Positions 1-8,181 of a stretch of DNA of 36,347 nt are shown here, piece after piece. Within the stretch, counting starts at the first letter, position 1, and each line of letters begins with the position of its first letter. Both the position numbers and the translations under genes were made by a program. The DNA is from Lysobacter arseniciresistens ZS79. Its GTDB lineage: Bacteria; Pseudomonadota; Gammaproteobacteria; Xanthomonadales; Xanthomonadaceae. The stretch is from the NCBI RefSeq assembly GCF_000768335.1, contig NZ_AVPT01000026.1:1-36347 (forward strand), written 5' to 3'. The notes under the pieces were generated by a model, which worked only from the letters and a program-made list of their open reading frames with translations, was not told the origin of the DNA and made no database searches.

Positions 1-31
1 CCGATCTGAAGAAGACAGTTGCTCCTACAGG

Positions 32-65
32 AAAAGCCGCGCCTACCAGAACGACAGGCGCGGTT
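32..65 (-). terminator. Rho-independent terminator of tolC
   Basis: Read on the minus strand, CCGCGCCT (63-56) pairs perfectly with AGGCGCGG (44-37) across an 11-nt loop, followed by a G-less T-tract (the AAAA at 32-35 on the plus strand). It begins only a few bases after the tolC stop codon, so it should end the Pcm-like/tolC transcript. Confidence 0.7.
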
Positions 66-71
66 CGTCGC

Positions 72-1502
72 CTACTGCTGGATGTCCGACTGCACCTGCG
101 CGGACGCGTCGACCGTCAGCAGGCGGTTGATCGCCTGCACGTCCTCGACGTCGAGGGTGCCGGCGGCCTGCTCCAGCAGCAGCCTGTTCTGCAGGTAGTT
201 GTAGCGCGCAAGCGCGTAGGCCTGCTGGGCCTGGAACAGGTTCTGCTGGTTGTTGAGCACGTCGAGGACGGTGCGGGTGCCGACTTCCAGCCCGACCTGC
301 GAAGCGTCGTAGGCGGCCTGCGCCGAGACCAGCGCCAGCCGGCGCGCCTCGACCTCGCTGATGCCGGCGACCAGGGTCTGGTAGGCGTTGCGGGTGTTGC
401 GCTCGAGCGCGCGGCGCTGCTGCTCCAACTCGTCCAGCGCGACGTCGCGTTGCGCGATGGCCTGACGCACGCGCGACCGGGTGGCGCCGCCGGAGAAGAT
501 CGGCACGCGCAGGGTGACGCCGATCTCCGGGCCGCGGCTCTCGCTCTTGATCGGGCTGGTGATCGAGGCGGGCAGGTCGCCGCTGCTGAAGGTACGGTCG
601 CCGGTGGTCTTGCTGTCGCTGTAGCCGCCGTTGAGGTACAGCGTCGGAAGGTGGCCGGCACGCGCGGTGGCGACGTCGGCCTCGGCCGACTCGACCTGCA
701 GCTGCTTGGCCTGCAGCGCCGGGTTGGTTTCAAGCGCGGTCTGCACCCAGCCGTCGGCACCCTCGGCGACCGGCAGTTGCGGCTGGAAGTCGGCCGGCAG
801 GCCCTGCAGGTTGCGCACCGGCTGGCCGGTGATCTCGGCCAGGGCCTGGTAGGCGTCGGCGACCGCGTTGCGGGCGAGGATGGTGTTGGCGCGGGCGCTG
901 TCGAACTGGGCGCGGGCCTCGTGCACGTCGGTGATCGGCGCCAGGCCGACTTCGAGCCGCTTGGATGCGAAGTCGAACTGCTTCTGCAGCGCGGCCTCGG
1001 CGGCCTCGGCGGCGGCCAGGGTCTCCAGCTGTACCAGCACGTTGAAGTAGGCGGCCGACGTGCGGGTGATCAGGTTGTCGCCGGCGGCCTCCAGCTGGAA
1101 GTCGCTGGCCCGGCTCAGCGCCTTCTGGCCGCGGAGCGTGGTGAAGCGCGACATGTCGAACAGCATCTGGGTGCCGTTGATGCCGACACTGCGGGTGGTG
1201 GTTTCGCTTTCGATGTCGCCGGTGAACTGCACCGGCTCGCCCGTGGTCGGATCGAACTGGGTCTGGGTCGCGGGCCCCTCGCTGCGTGAGCGGCGGACGC
1301 TCGCGGTGCCGTCGATCTGCGGCAGCATCTGCGCCCGCGCCTGCACTGCCCCCTCCCTGGTCGCGAGCCGGCCGGATTCGGCCGCGGCGAACTGCGGGTC
1401 GCCGGCGCGCGCCAGCTCGTAGGTCTGCAACAGGTCTTCCGCCGCGGCAGTGGCCGGCAGCAGGGCGAAGGCGAGGGCGAGTACGAGCGGGCGGCGGATC
1501 AT
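72..1502 (-). CDS. tolC: TolC family outer membrane efflux channel
   Basis: 476-residue outer-membrane factor forming the exit duct of type I secretion and RND efflux assemblies. Residues 1-21 (MIRRPLVLALAF...) are a typical Sec signal peptide, and the mature protein opens with DLLQTYELARAGDPQF, the hallmark of TolC-type OEP proteins. Two OEP halves rich in Ala/Gln/Glu helices follow (about 25-220 and 240-440), as expected for the tandem repeat in this family; length is normal. ATG was chosen because the signal peptide starts there and an AAGGA lies 6 nt upstream; the open frame continues far upstream only through GC-rich noise. It sits 14 bp behind the Pcm-like gene, so the two are probably cotranscribed. 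Because the RND operon at 3115-7440 lacks its own channel, TolC is a plausible partner (inference). Confidence 0.9.
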   Translation of the reverse strand: MIRRPLVLALAFALLPATAAAEDLLQTYELARAGDPQFAAAESGRLATREGAVQARAQMLPQIDGTASVRRSRSEGPATQTQFDPTTGEPVQFTGDIESETTTRSVGINGTQMLFDMSRFTTLRGQKALSRASDFQLEAAGDNLITRTSAAYFNVLVQLETLAAAEAAEAALQKQFDFASKRLEVGLAPITDVHEARAQFDSARANTILARNAVADAYQALAEITGQPVRNLQGLPADFQPQLPVAEGADGWVQTALETNPALQAKQLQVESAEADVATARAGHLPTLYLNGGYSDSKTTGDRTFSSGDLPASITSPIKSESRGPEIGVTLRVPIFSGGATRSRVRQAIAQRDVALDELEQQRRALERNTRNAYQTLVAGISEVEARRLALVSAQAAYDASQVGLEVGTRTVLDVLNNQQNLFQAQQAYALARYNYLQNRLLLEQAAGTLDVEDVQAINRLLTVDASAQVQSDIQQ

Positions 1503-1516
1503 GCGGGGTCCTTGGG

Positions 1517-2173
1517 TCAGAACTCGAAGACGGGCTGCGGCGCCGCGCCGGCGAGGTAGGGGAGGTCGGTCTCGAACAGCGACTGGATGCGCGGCTGGCC
1601 GGCATCGTTGTGCAGCAGCACCGCTTCCATCGCCGGCGACCGGCCGCGCACCACGAACATGCGCCCGCCCGGTTGCAGCCAGTCGATGAAACGCTGCGGG
1701 ATGGTGTCGACCGCGCCGGTCACGCAGATCGCGTCGAACCGGCGGCCGGCATCCCACGCCAACGCATCGGCGTGGACGACGTTGACGTTGGCCAGGCCCT
1801 GCGCGGTCAGCTGCGCGCGCGCACCGTCGGCGAGGTCGGCGTGGCGCTCGACGCTCACCACCTCGCGGGCCAGCCGGCCCATGCACGCGGCCAGGAAGCC
1901 GCTGCCGGTGCCGATCTCCAGCACCGTGTCCTGCGCGCCGAGCGCCAGCGCCTGCAGGGCGCGGCCCTCGACCACCGGCTTCATCATGAACTCGCCGTGC
2001 GCCAGCGGCAGCGGGATGTCGGTATACGCCAGCGCGCGGTGCGGCGCGGGCACGAACGCGTCGCGCGGCAGGGTCGAGAGCACGTCCAGCACGCGCGGGT
2101 CGAGCACGTCCCATGGCCGAACCTGCTGTTCGACCATCAGTTCCCGTGCCTTGGCGTAATCGATCGTGCTCAT
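1517..2173 (-). CDS. Protein-L-isoaspartate O-methyltransferase-like protein (divergent Pcm)
   Basis: 218-residue cytoplasmic SAM-dependent methyltransferase of the PCMT family. The SAM-binding motif I is clear (LEIGTGSG, residues 85-92), followed by VVSVERHADLA and the acidic loop HADALAW. True PCMTs repair L-isoaspartyl residues and carry a QTIS(Q)P-type stretch before motif I; here the equivalent stretch reads HGEFMMKPVVEG (about 59-70), so the threonine and serine of that motif are missing. This suggests a divergent paralogue with an altered or lost repair activity (inference). The start is supported by AGAGAG 5 nt before the ATG. It lies 14 bp upstream of tolC in the same direction; a role for the methyltransferase in envelope biology is possible but not shown. 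Confidence 0.85.
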   Translation of the reverse strand: MSTIDYAKARELMVEQQVRPWDVLDPRVLDVLSTLPRDAFVPAPHRALAYTDIPLPLAHGEFMMKPVVEGRALQALALGAQDTVLEIGTGSGFLAACMGRLAREVVSVERHADLADGARAQLTAQGLANVNVVHADALAWDAGRRFDAICVTGAVDTIPQRFIDWLQPGGRMFVVRGRSPAMEAVLLHNDAGQPRIQSLFETDLPYLAGAAPQPVFEF

Positions 2174-2212
2174 GTGTCTCTCTGGGGTTCGCGGTGGGGA
2201 CCGCCAATTGTA

Positions 2213-2240
2213 ATGGCCGCGCGGCCGCGGGGGCGGCCAT
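2213..2240. repeat. GC-rich inverted repeat in the tetR/Pcm-like intergenic gap
   Basis: ATGGCCGC (2213-2220) and GCGGCCAT (2233-2240) are exact inverted arms of 8 bp around a 12-nt loop that itself contains the palindrome GCGGCCGC. There is no T-tract, so termination of tetR is only one possibility; a structured leader or chance in GC-rich sequence are others. Confidence 0.35.
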
Positions 2241-2333
2241 GCGGCGCCCGGGCGGCCGTGCGCGACGGCGACAGGATCACGGCGGGCGGCGGCCCGACCG
2301 AGTGCCGGAAGTAACCGCGACCGCGGTCACGGG

Positions 2334-3035
2334 TCATGCCGCACCCGCTTCCCGACCGTAGGCGCGCAGGAACACGTCGACCGCGGCGACCAGGTGCGCC
2401 TCGACCTCGGCGGGGCCGCAATCGCAGCAGCCGAACACCAGCATCGCGTGCGGCTCGCCCTTGACCAGCGCGAAGAACTGGGTGGCGGCACGGTGCAGCG
2501 CCTGCGGCTCCGGGTCGATCGCCAGCGCGCCGGTGGCGGCGCGGCGCCGCAGCAGCGCGGTGAACTCGTCGTGGACCCGCTGCGGCCCGGCGTCCCAGAA
2601 CATCCGCGACAGCGGCGTGCCGGCCAGTTGCGGGGTGCACAGCATCCGGTGGCCGGCGACCGACTCGGGGCTGCTGACCATCGCGTAGAACGCCCGGGCG
2701 ATGTCGAGCAGGCGCTCGCGCAGCGGCGTGGCCGGGGACGGCTCGAACAGCGACGACGGCAGCAGGTTCTCGCAGTGGGACTTCACCGCCGCGGCAAACA
2801 GCGATTCCTTGTCGCCGAAATGGCTGTAGACGGTCAGCTTGGACACCGCGGCCTCGGCGGCGATCTGGTCCATGCTCACGCCGTCGTAGCCGTGCATCAC
2901 GAACATCCGCTTGGCGGCGTCGAGGATCGCGGCGCGCTTGCCGAGGTCCTTCGGACGGCCGGGGCCGGCCGGGCGCAGGGCGGGTGCCGCGTCGGGTGCG
3001 GAGTTGGACGGGGTTCGGGCGTTGCGTGCGGCCAT
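2334..3035 (-). CDS. TetR/AcrR family transcriptional repressor
   Basis: 233-residue one-component regulator. After an Ala/Pro-rich N-terminal extension of about 30 residues comes the TetR DNA-binding domain (KRAAILDAAKRMFVMHGY, then the helix-turn-helix MDQIAAEAAVSKLTVYSHF at about 55-73). The C-terminal two thirds are the helical ligand-binding and dimerisation domain, with no recognisable ligand signature. It is divergently transcribed from the RND adaptor gene with a 79-bp AT-richer gap, the classic arrangement for a local repressor of an efflux pump; that role is inferred from position. A CGGC(D/N)C-like cysteine cluster occurs near the C-terminus (FGCCDCG), whose meaning is unknown. The ATG at 3035 has no strong Shine-Dalgarno, so a somewhat later start cannot be excluded. 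Confidence 0.85.
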   Translation of the reverse strand: MAARNARTPSNSAPDAAPALRPAGPGRPKDLGKRAAILDAAKRMFVMHGYDGVSMDQIAAEAAVSKLTVYSHFGDKESLFAAAVKSHCENLLPSSLFEPSPATPLRERLLDIARAFYAMVSSPESVAGHRMLCTPQLAGTPLSRMFWDAGPQRVHDEFTALLRRRAATGALAIDPEPQALHRAATQFFALVKGEPHAMLVFGCCDCGPAEVEAHLVAAVDVFLRAYGREAGAA

Positions 3036-3052
3036 GACGGAATACTAGACCA

Positions 3053-3081
3053 GCGGGTTCGATATTACTTACAGTACCCGC
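3053..3081. promoter_or_regulatory. Candidate operator between tetR and the RND operon
   Basis: This is the AT-richest stretch of the divergent intergenic region. It contains TACT-tac-AGTA (3066-3076), an inverted repeat resembling many TetR-family half-sites, and flanking arms GCGGGT (3053-3058) and ACCCGC (3076-3081). The two dyads have different centres (71 and 67), so only one may be functional. A weak -10-like TAATAT for tetR (3067-3062, minus strand) overlaps the site, which would allow autorepression. Prediction only. Confidence 0.4.
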
Positions 3082-3114
3082 AGGTTCATTAATTTGCCCT
3101 GAGAGGCACCCGGC

Positions 3115-4266
3115 ATGCGCAGTCGATCCCGAGCCACCGTTGCACGGCATGGCCTGACCGCCGGGCTGCTCGCCCTGGCCACCCTGGGCGCCGGATGCGG
3201 CACCGACGACGCGGCGGTCGAACGCGCGCGGCCGGTGCTGGTCACCCAGCCCGGGACCGCCGACGGCGCGGCACCCTCGTTCGCCGGCGACGTGCGTGCA
3301 CGCGAGGAAAGCCCGCTGTCGTTCCGGGTCGGCGGCAAGATCGTCGAGCGGATGGTCGACGTCGGCGACCACGTCAGTCGCGGTGACGTACTGGCCACGC
3401 TCGATGCCGGCGACCTGCAGGCACGTGCACGCGCCGCCCGCGCACAACTGGCCGCGGCCGAGGCCGAACTCGCCCGCGCCCGCGCCGACCAGGCCCGCTT
3501 CGCCGCACTGGCGCAGGACCGCCTGGTCAGCCGCTCGGCGGTGGACGCGCAGAACGCCGCGGCGACCGCCGCGCAGGGCCAGGTCGACGCCGCCCGCGCC
3601 GAGCTCGAAGTCGCCGGCAACCAGGCCGGCTACAGCCAGCTGCGGGCGAATGCCGATGGCGTCATCGCCGCGCGCCATGTCGAGGCGGGGCAGGTGGTCG
3701 GCGCCGGCCAGCCGGTGTTCACCCTTGCCGCCGACGGCGCGCGCGAGGTCGTGTTCGCGGTGCCCGAGGGCACGGTCGACGCGATCCGTCCCGGGCAGGC
3801 GGTGCAGGTCGAACTGTGGTCGCACCCGGACAAGCGCTGGCCCGGCCGCGTGCGTGAAGTCGCGCCGATGGCCGACCCCGCCTCGCGCACCTTCGCCGCC
3901 CGCGCGGTGGTGGATGCGCCGGCCGGCACGCTTGAACTCGGCCAGAGCGCCCGGGTGCACATCGACACCGGCGACGGCGGCGGCCTGAGCGTGCCGCTGT
4001 CGGCGCTGCAGCGCACCGGCGACGATGCGGTCGCGGTGTTCGTGGTCGAGCCGGCCGGTTCGACCCTGAAGCTGCAGCCGGTGCGGATCGGCCCCTACGG
4101 CAACGAGCGGGTGCCGGTCACCGCCGGGCTGGCGGCCGATGCGTGGGTCGTCGCCGCCGGCGGCCACCTGCTGCGCGAAGGCCAGAAGGTGGTCGCGGTC
4201 GACCGTGACAACCGCCCGGTGCTCGACCCGCCGGCCGCCGTCGCGGTGCCGGCCTCCACCGACTGA
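3115..4266 (+). CDS. RND efflux pump periplasmic adaptor subunit (membrane fusion protein)
   Basis: 383-residue adaptor linking an inner-membrane RND permease to an outer-membrane channel. The N-terminus has a signal segment ending in LGAGC (Cys28), a slightly imperfect lipobox, so it is probably a lipoprotein. A split lipoyl/barrel-sandwich domain (about 60-100 and 175-200, with SFRVGGKIVERMVDVGD and ANADGVIAARHVEAGQVV) flanks a helical hairpin rich in Ala/Arg/Gln (about 100-170), followed by beta-barrel and membrane-proximal domains. These are standard for the HlyD/AcrA family. The start has GAGAGG 8 nt upstream. The permease begins 15 bp after the stop, so the two form an operon, probably repressed by the divergent TetR protein. 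Substrates cannot be told from sequence. Confidence 0.9.
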   Translation: MRSRSRATVARHGLTAGLLALATLGAGCGTDDAAVERARPVLVTQPGTADGAAPSFAGDVRAREESPLSFRVGGKIVERMVDVGDHVSRGDVLATLDAGDLQARARAARAQLAAAEAELARARADQARFAALAQDRLVSRSAVDAQNAAATAAQGQVDAARAELEVAGNQAGYSQLRANADGVIAARHVEAGQVVGAGQPVFTLAADGAREVVFAVPEGTVDAIRPGQAVQVELWSHPDKRWPGRVREVAPMADPASRTFAARAVVDAPAGTLELGQSARVHIDTGDGGGLSVPLSALQRTGDDAVAVFVVEPAGSTLKLQPVRIGPYGNERVPVTAGLAADAWVVAAGGHLLREGQKVVAVDRDNRPVLDPPAAVAVPASTD

Positions 4267-4281
4267 CCCGGGCCCGCCACG

Positions 4282-7200
4282 ATGCGCTTCAATCTCTCCG
4301 AATGGGCGCTGCGCCACCGCAGCCTGGTCGTCTACGCGATGGTGGTGCTGGCGATCGCCGGTGCGATGTCGTACCTGAAACTCGGCCGCAGCGAGGACCC
4401 CGAATTCACCTTCAAGGTGATGGTGATCCATACCGTCTGGCCGGGCGCCACCGCCGAGCAGGTCGGCCGCCAGGTGACCGACCGGATCGAGCGCAAGCTG
4501 ATGGAGACCGGCCAGTACGAGTTCATCCGCTCGTACTCGCGGCCGGGCGAGTCGCAGGTGATCTTCGCCGCGCGCGACTCGATGCGCTCCGGCGAGATCC
4601 CCGACCTGTTCTACCAGGTGCGCAAGAAGGTCGGCGACCTGCGCCCCGAGCTGCCGCGCGACATCGTCGGCCCGTTCTTCAACGACGAGTTCGGCGACAC
4701 CTTCGGCAACATCTATGCGCTCACCGGCGAGGGCTTCGACTACGCGGTGATGAAGGACTACGCCGAGCGCGTCCAGCTGGCCCTGCAGGAGGTGCCGGAC
4801 GTCGGCAAGATCGAGCTGTTCGGCGTGCAGGACGAGAAGATCTGGATCGAGCTGTCGAACACCAAGCTGGCGACGCTGGGCGTGTCGGCGCAGGCCGTGC
4901 AGCAGGCGCTGGAGCAGCAGAACGCGATGGTGCCGGCGGGCTTCTTCGAGACCCCGGGCAACCGCGTGCCGGTGCGTATCAGCGGCCAGTTCCGCACGGT
5001 CGACGAGATCCGCGACTTCCCGGTCCGGGTCGGCGACCGCACGTTCCGGCTCGGCGACGTGGCGGAGGTCCAGCGTGGCTTCGCCGACCCGCCGGAGCCG
5101 GGCATGCGCTTCATGGGAGACAACGCGATCGGCATCGGCGTGTCGATGAAGCCCGGCGGCGACATCCTCGAACTGGGCGAGACGCTGGAAGCGCGGTTCG
5201 CCGAACTGCAGCAGACCCTGCCGGCCGGCATGGAGCTGCACAAGGTGTCCGACCAGCCGGCCGCGGTGCAGGACTCGGTCGGCGAGTTCGTCAAGGTGCT
5301 GACCGAGGCGGTGGTCATCGTGCTGCTGGTGAGTTTCCTGTCGCTGGGCGTGCGCACCGGCCTGGTGGTGGCGCTGTCGATCCCGCTGGTGCTGGCGATG
5401 ACGTTCTTCGTCATGGACCTGTTCGGGGTCGGCCTGCACAAGATCTCGCTGGGCGCGCTGGTGCTGGCGCTGGGCCTGCTGGTCGACGACGCGATCATCG
5501 CGGTCGAGATGATGGCCATCAAGATGGAGCAGGGCTTCGACCGCCTGCGCGCGGCGGCGTTCGCGTGGGAGAGCACGGCGTTCCCGATGCTGACCGGCAC
5601 GCTGATCACCGCGGCCGGGTTCCTGCCGATCGCGACCGCGGCGTCGAGCACGGGCGAGTACACCCGCTCGCTGTTCGAGGTGGTGACGATCGCGCTGCTG
5701 GTGTCGTGGATCGCGGCAGTGGTGTTCATCCCGTACCTCGGTGACAAGCTGCTGCCGGACCACGGACACGCGGCGGCGCCGAAGCCCGGCTCGCTGGCCG
5801 CGCGCTGGCAGGCCCGCCGCGAGCGTTGGGCCGACCGCTTCCCGGCGTTCGCCGACGTGATCGCGCCGGCGCCACGCGACGGCCACAACCACGACCCCTA
5901 CGGCACCCGCTTCTACCGGCGCTTCCGCGGCTGGCTGCTGTGGTGCGTGCGCCGGCGCTGGCTGGTGATCGGCCTGACCATCGCCGGTTTCGTCGCCTCG
6001 GTGCTGCTGTTCCGCTTCGTGCCGCAGCAGTTCTTCCCCGACTCGGTGCGGCCGGAACTCATGGTCGACATGGAGCTGGCCGAGGGCAGCTCGCGCAAGG
6101 CGACCGCGGCCCAGGTCGAGCGGCTGGAGGCACTGCTGGCCGAACGCGACGACCTGGTCAACTACACCGCCTACGTCGGCACCGGTTCGCCGCGCTTCTA
6201 CCTGCCGCTGGACCAGCAGCTGCCGGCGGCCAACTTCGCCCAGTTCGTGCTGATGCCCGAGAGCCTTGAAGCGCGCGAGGCGGTGCGCAGCTGGATGATC
6301 GAGGACGTGGTGCCGCAGTTCCCCGAGCTGCAGCTGCGCGTGACCCGGCTGGAGAACGGCCCGCCGGTCGGCTACCCGGTGCAGTTCCGGGTGTCGGGCG
6401 AACACATCGAGAAGGTCCGCGAGATTGCCTATGCGGTGCGCGGGAAGATCCGCGAGAACCCGCACGTGGCCAACGTCAACCTCGACTGGGACGAGCCCGG
6501 CAAGGTCGTGCGGCTGCAGGTCGACCAGGCCCGCGCGCGCGCGCTGGGGATCAGCTCGGCGCAGCTGGCGCAGGTGCTCGGCGGCTCGCTGTCGGGCAGC
6601 CCGGTCAGCACCTTCCGCGAGGGCGACGAACTGATCGAGATGATGCTGCGCGGCGCCGACGCCGAGCGCGTGCAGCTGGACGAACTCGGCAGCCTGATGG
6701 TGCCGACCGCGAGCGGAACGAGCGTGCCGCTGTCGCAGGTGGCGACGATCGAGTACGGCTTCGAGGAAGGCATCATCTGGCACCGCGACCGCAAGCCGAC
6801 GATGACCGTGCGCGCCGACATCTACGACGGCACCCAGCCGGCGACGGTGATGGGGCAGATCTCGCCGACCCTCGATGGCATCCGCGCCGGCCTGCCGTTC
6901 GGCTATTCGGTCGACGTCGGCGGCAGTGTGGAGGACTCCGCGCGCGGCCAGAACTCGATCATCGCCGGCGTGCCGCTGTTCCTGTTCGTGGTGTTCACCC
7001 TGCTGATGCTGCAGCTGCGCAGCTTCTCGCGCAGCATCATGGTGCTGCTGACCGCGCCGCTGGGGCTGATCGGGGTGACCCTGTTCCTGCTGGTGTTCCG
7101 CGTGCCGTTCGGCTTCGTCGCGATGCTGGGGACGATCGCGCTGGCCGGCATGATCATGCGCAACTCGGTGATCCTGGTCGACCAGATCGAGCAGGACCGC

Positions 7201-7440
7201 GTCGACGGCCGCGAGCAGTGGCAGGCGATCGTGGAGGCCACGGTGCGCCGGTTCCGGCCGATCGTGCTGACCGCGCTGGCGGCGATCCTGGCGATGATCC
7301 CGCTGTCGCGCAGCGCGTTCTTCGGGCCGATGGCTGTGGCGATCATGGGTGGCCTGCTGGTCGCCACGGTGCTGACGTTGTTCTTCCTGCCGGCGCTGTA
7401 TGCGGCGTGGTTCCGGGTGAAGGTGCCGGCGCAGGATTGA
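4282..7440 (+). CDS. RND efflux transporter permease subunit
   Basis: 1052-residue inner-membrane proton/drug antiporter of the AcrB superfamily. TM1 lies near the N-terminus, two large periplasmic loops follow at about 35-335 and 575-885, and the TM2-6 and TM8-12 bundles are evident. The TM4 proton-relay pair is present as Asp402-Asp403 in LLVDDAIIAVEMM. In TM10 the position of AcrB Lys940 is Arg960 (IMRNSVILVDQ), a variation typical of some RND branches outside the AcrB/MexB group. A long cytoplasmic loop with basic residues (about 500-555) separates the halves. It is encoded 15 bp after the adaptor; no OMF gene follows, so TolC (72-1502) is the likely channel. Substrate unknown; drug or solvent export is an inference. 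Confidence 0.92.
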   Translation: MRFNLSEWALRHRSLVVYAMVVLAIAGAMSYLKLGRSEDPEFTFKVMVIHTVWPGATAEQVGRQVTDRIERKLMETGQYEFIRSYSRPGESQVIFAARDSMRSGEIPDLFYQVRKKVGDLRPELPRDIVGPFFNDEFGDTFGNIYALTGEGFDYAVMKDYAERVQLALQEVPDVGKIELFGVQDEKIWIELSNTKLATLGVSAQAVQQALEQQNAMVPAGFFETPGNRVPVRISGQFRTVDEIRDFPVRVGDRTFRLGDVAEVQRGFADPPEPGMRFMGDNAIGIGVSMKPGGDILELGETLEARFAELQQTLPAGMELHKVSDQPAAVQDSVGEFVKVLTEAVVIVLLVSFLSLGVRTGLVVALSIPLVLAMTFFVMDLFGVGLHKISLGALVLALGLLVDDAIIAVEMMAIKMEQGFDRLRAAAFAWESTAFPMLTGTLITAAGFLPIATAASSTGEYTRSLFEVVTIALLVSWIAAVVFIPYLGDKLLPDHGHAAAPKPGSLAARWQARRERWADRFPAFADVIAPAPRDGHNHDPYGTRFYRRFRGWLLWCVRRRWLVIGLTIAGFVASVLLFRFVPQQFFPDSVRPELMVDMELAEGSSRKATAAQVERLEALLAERDDLVNYTAYVGTGSPRFYLPLDQQLPAANFAQFVLMPESLEAREAVRSWMIEDVVPQFPELQLRVTRLENGPPVGYPVQFRVSGEHIEKVREIAYAVRGKIRENPHVANVNLDWDEPGKVVRLQVDQARARALGISSAQLAQVLGGSLSGSPVSTFREGDELIEMMLRGADAERVQLDELGSLMVPTASGTSVPLSQVATIEYGFEEGIIWHRDRKPTMTVRADIYDGTQPATVMGQISPTLDGIRAGLPFGYSVDVGGSVEDSARGQNSIIAGVPLFLFVVFTLLMLQLRSFSRSIMVLLTAPLGLIGVTLFLLVFRVPFGFVAMLGTIALAGMIMRNSVILVDQIEQDRVDGREQWQAIVEATVRRFRPIVLTALAAILAMIPLSRSAFFGPMAVAIMGGLLVATVLTLFFLPALYAAWFRVKVPAQD

Positions 7441-7455
7441 GCCGGCACCGCATGT

Positions 7456-8136
7456 TCAGCCGGTGGCACCCCAGGGCGGCGGCGGTGGCGCGACCGGCCG
7501 GGTGAGGTCGAACTCGACCCGGAACAGGCGCCCGCCCGGCCGCGAGAGTTCGTAGACGAAGGTGTCGCCCGGCTGCAGCTCCATCGCCCAGGTGTTGCTG
7601 TTGGACGCGGTCATGTCGGCCGCGGTGAACATCGCGACCGACCCGGCGTCGACCGGGAACTCCTGCCGCGTGGCGCTGCCAACGTCGACCGTATCGCCAC
7701 CGTACATCGTGATCGCGTCGGCGCTGCCGTCCTCGTGGCGGTGGTCGTGCTTGAGCCGCAGGCCGGTATCCGTGCGGGTCAGCACCCACGTGCGCGAACG
7801 GTCCTCGCCGACATGGAACGGCACCCGGATTGCGTCGTCGCCGCACTCGCGCACGTGCATCACCAGCGCCTTGCCGGCGAACGCGTCGTCGCCCGTCGGC
7901 GGCGGCGTGTCGGCGACGATGCGGCCGGCGAAGGCCTGCCCGCACAGGGCGCCGAGGTTGGCCATGAACGTGTCGGCGGGTGTTTCGCGGGAGGCGCTGG
8001 CGACGGGTACGGCGGCGTCCGGGGCCGGCGTGGCGGGGGCGCTGGACGGTGCGGGCGTGCAGGCGGTGGCGGTCGCGAGGACCGCCGCGGCGAGCACGGG
8101 CAGGCGGGAGATCGGCAGGTTGATGGTCGGGTTCAT
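7456..8136 (-). CDS. Uncharacterised lipoprotein/secreted protein
   Basis: 226 residues; I do not recognise the family. The first 26 residues look like a signal peptide ending in ATATAC (Cys26), a poor but possible lipobox, followed by a low-complexity Ala/Pro linker. The mature part has two cysteines (in ALCGQAF and RECGDD), a His/Asp cluster HDHRHEDG, and a Pro-rich tail. The second half (GGDTVDVGSATRQEFPVD, then QPGDTFVYELSR) has a beta-rich, domain-like look. Start chosen at the ATG of MNPT because the signal sequence begins there; an in-frame upstream start adds only 8 residues. It converges on the RND permease with a 15-bp gap and no clear terminator between them. Function unknown; location in the periplasm or outer membrane is inferred. 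Confidence 0.75.
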   Translation of the reverse strand: MNPTINLPISRLPVLAAAVLATATACTPAPSSAPATPAPDAAVPVASASRETPADTFMANLGALCGQAFAGRIVADTPPPTGDDAFAGKALVMHVRECGDDAIRVPFHVGEDRSRTWVLTRTDTGLRLKHDHRHEDGSADAITMYGGDTVDVGSATRQEFPVDAGSVAMFTAADMTASNSNTWAMELQPGDTFVYELSRPGGRLFRVEFDLTRPVAPPPPPWGATG

Positions 8137-8181
8137 GCCGGCACGGTAGCCCGCCCGCATCGGCGCTGCCAGATCGTCGCG

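Noticed and set aside
2170-6783. A 1537-codon open frame on the minus strand opposite the RND operon
   Set aside because: It runs antisense through tetR, adaptor and permease, is made of His/Arg/Ala/Gly/Gln-rich low-complexity sequence, and is the expected shadow of GC-rich codon use.
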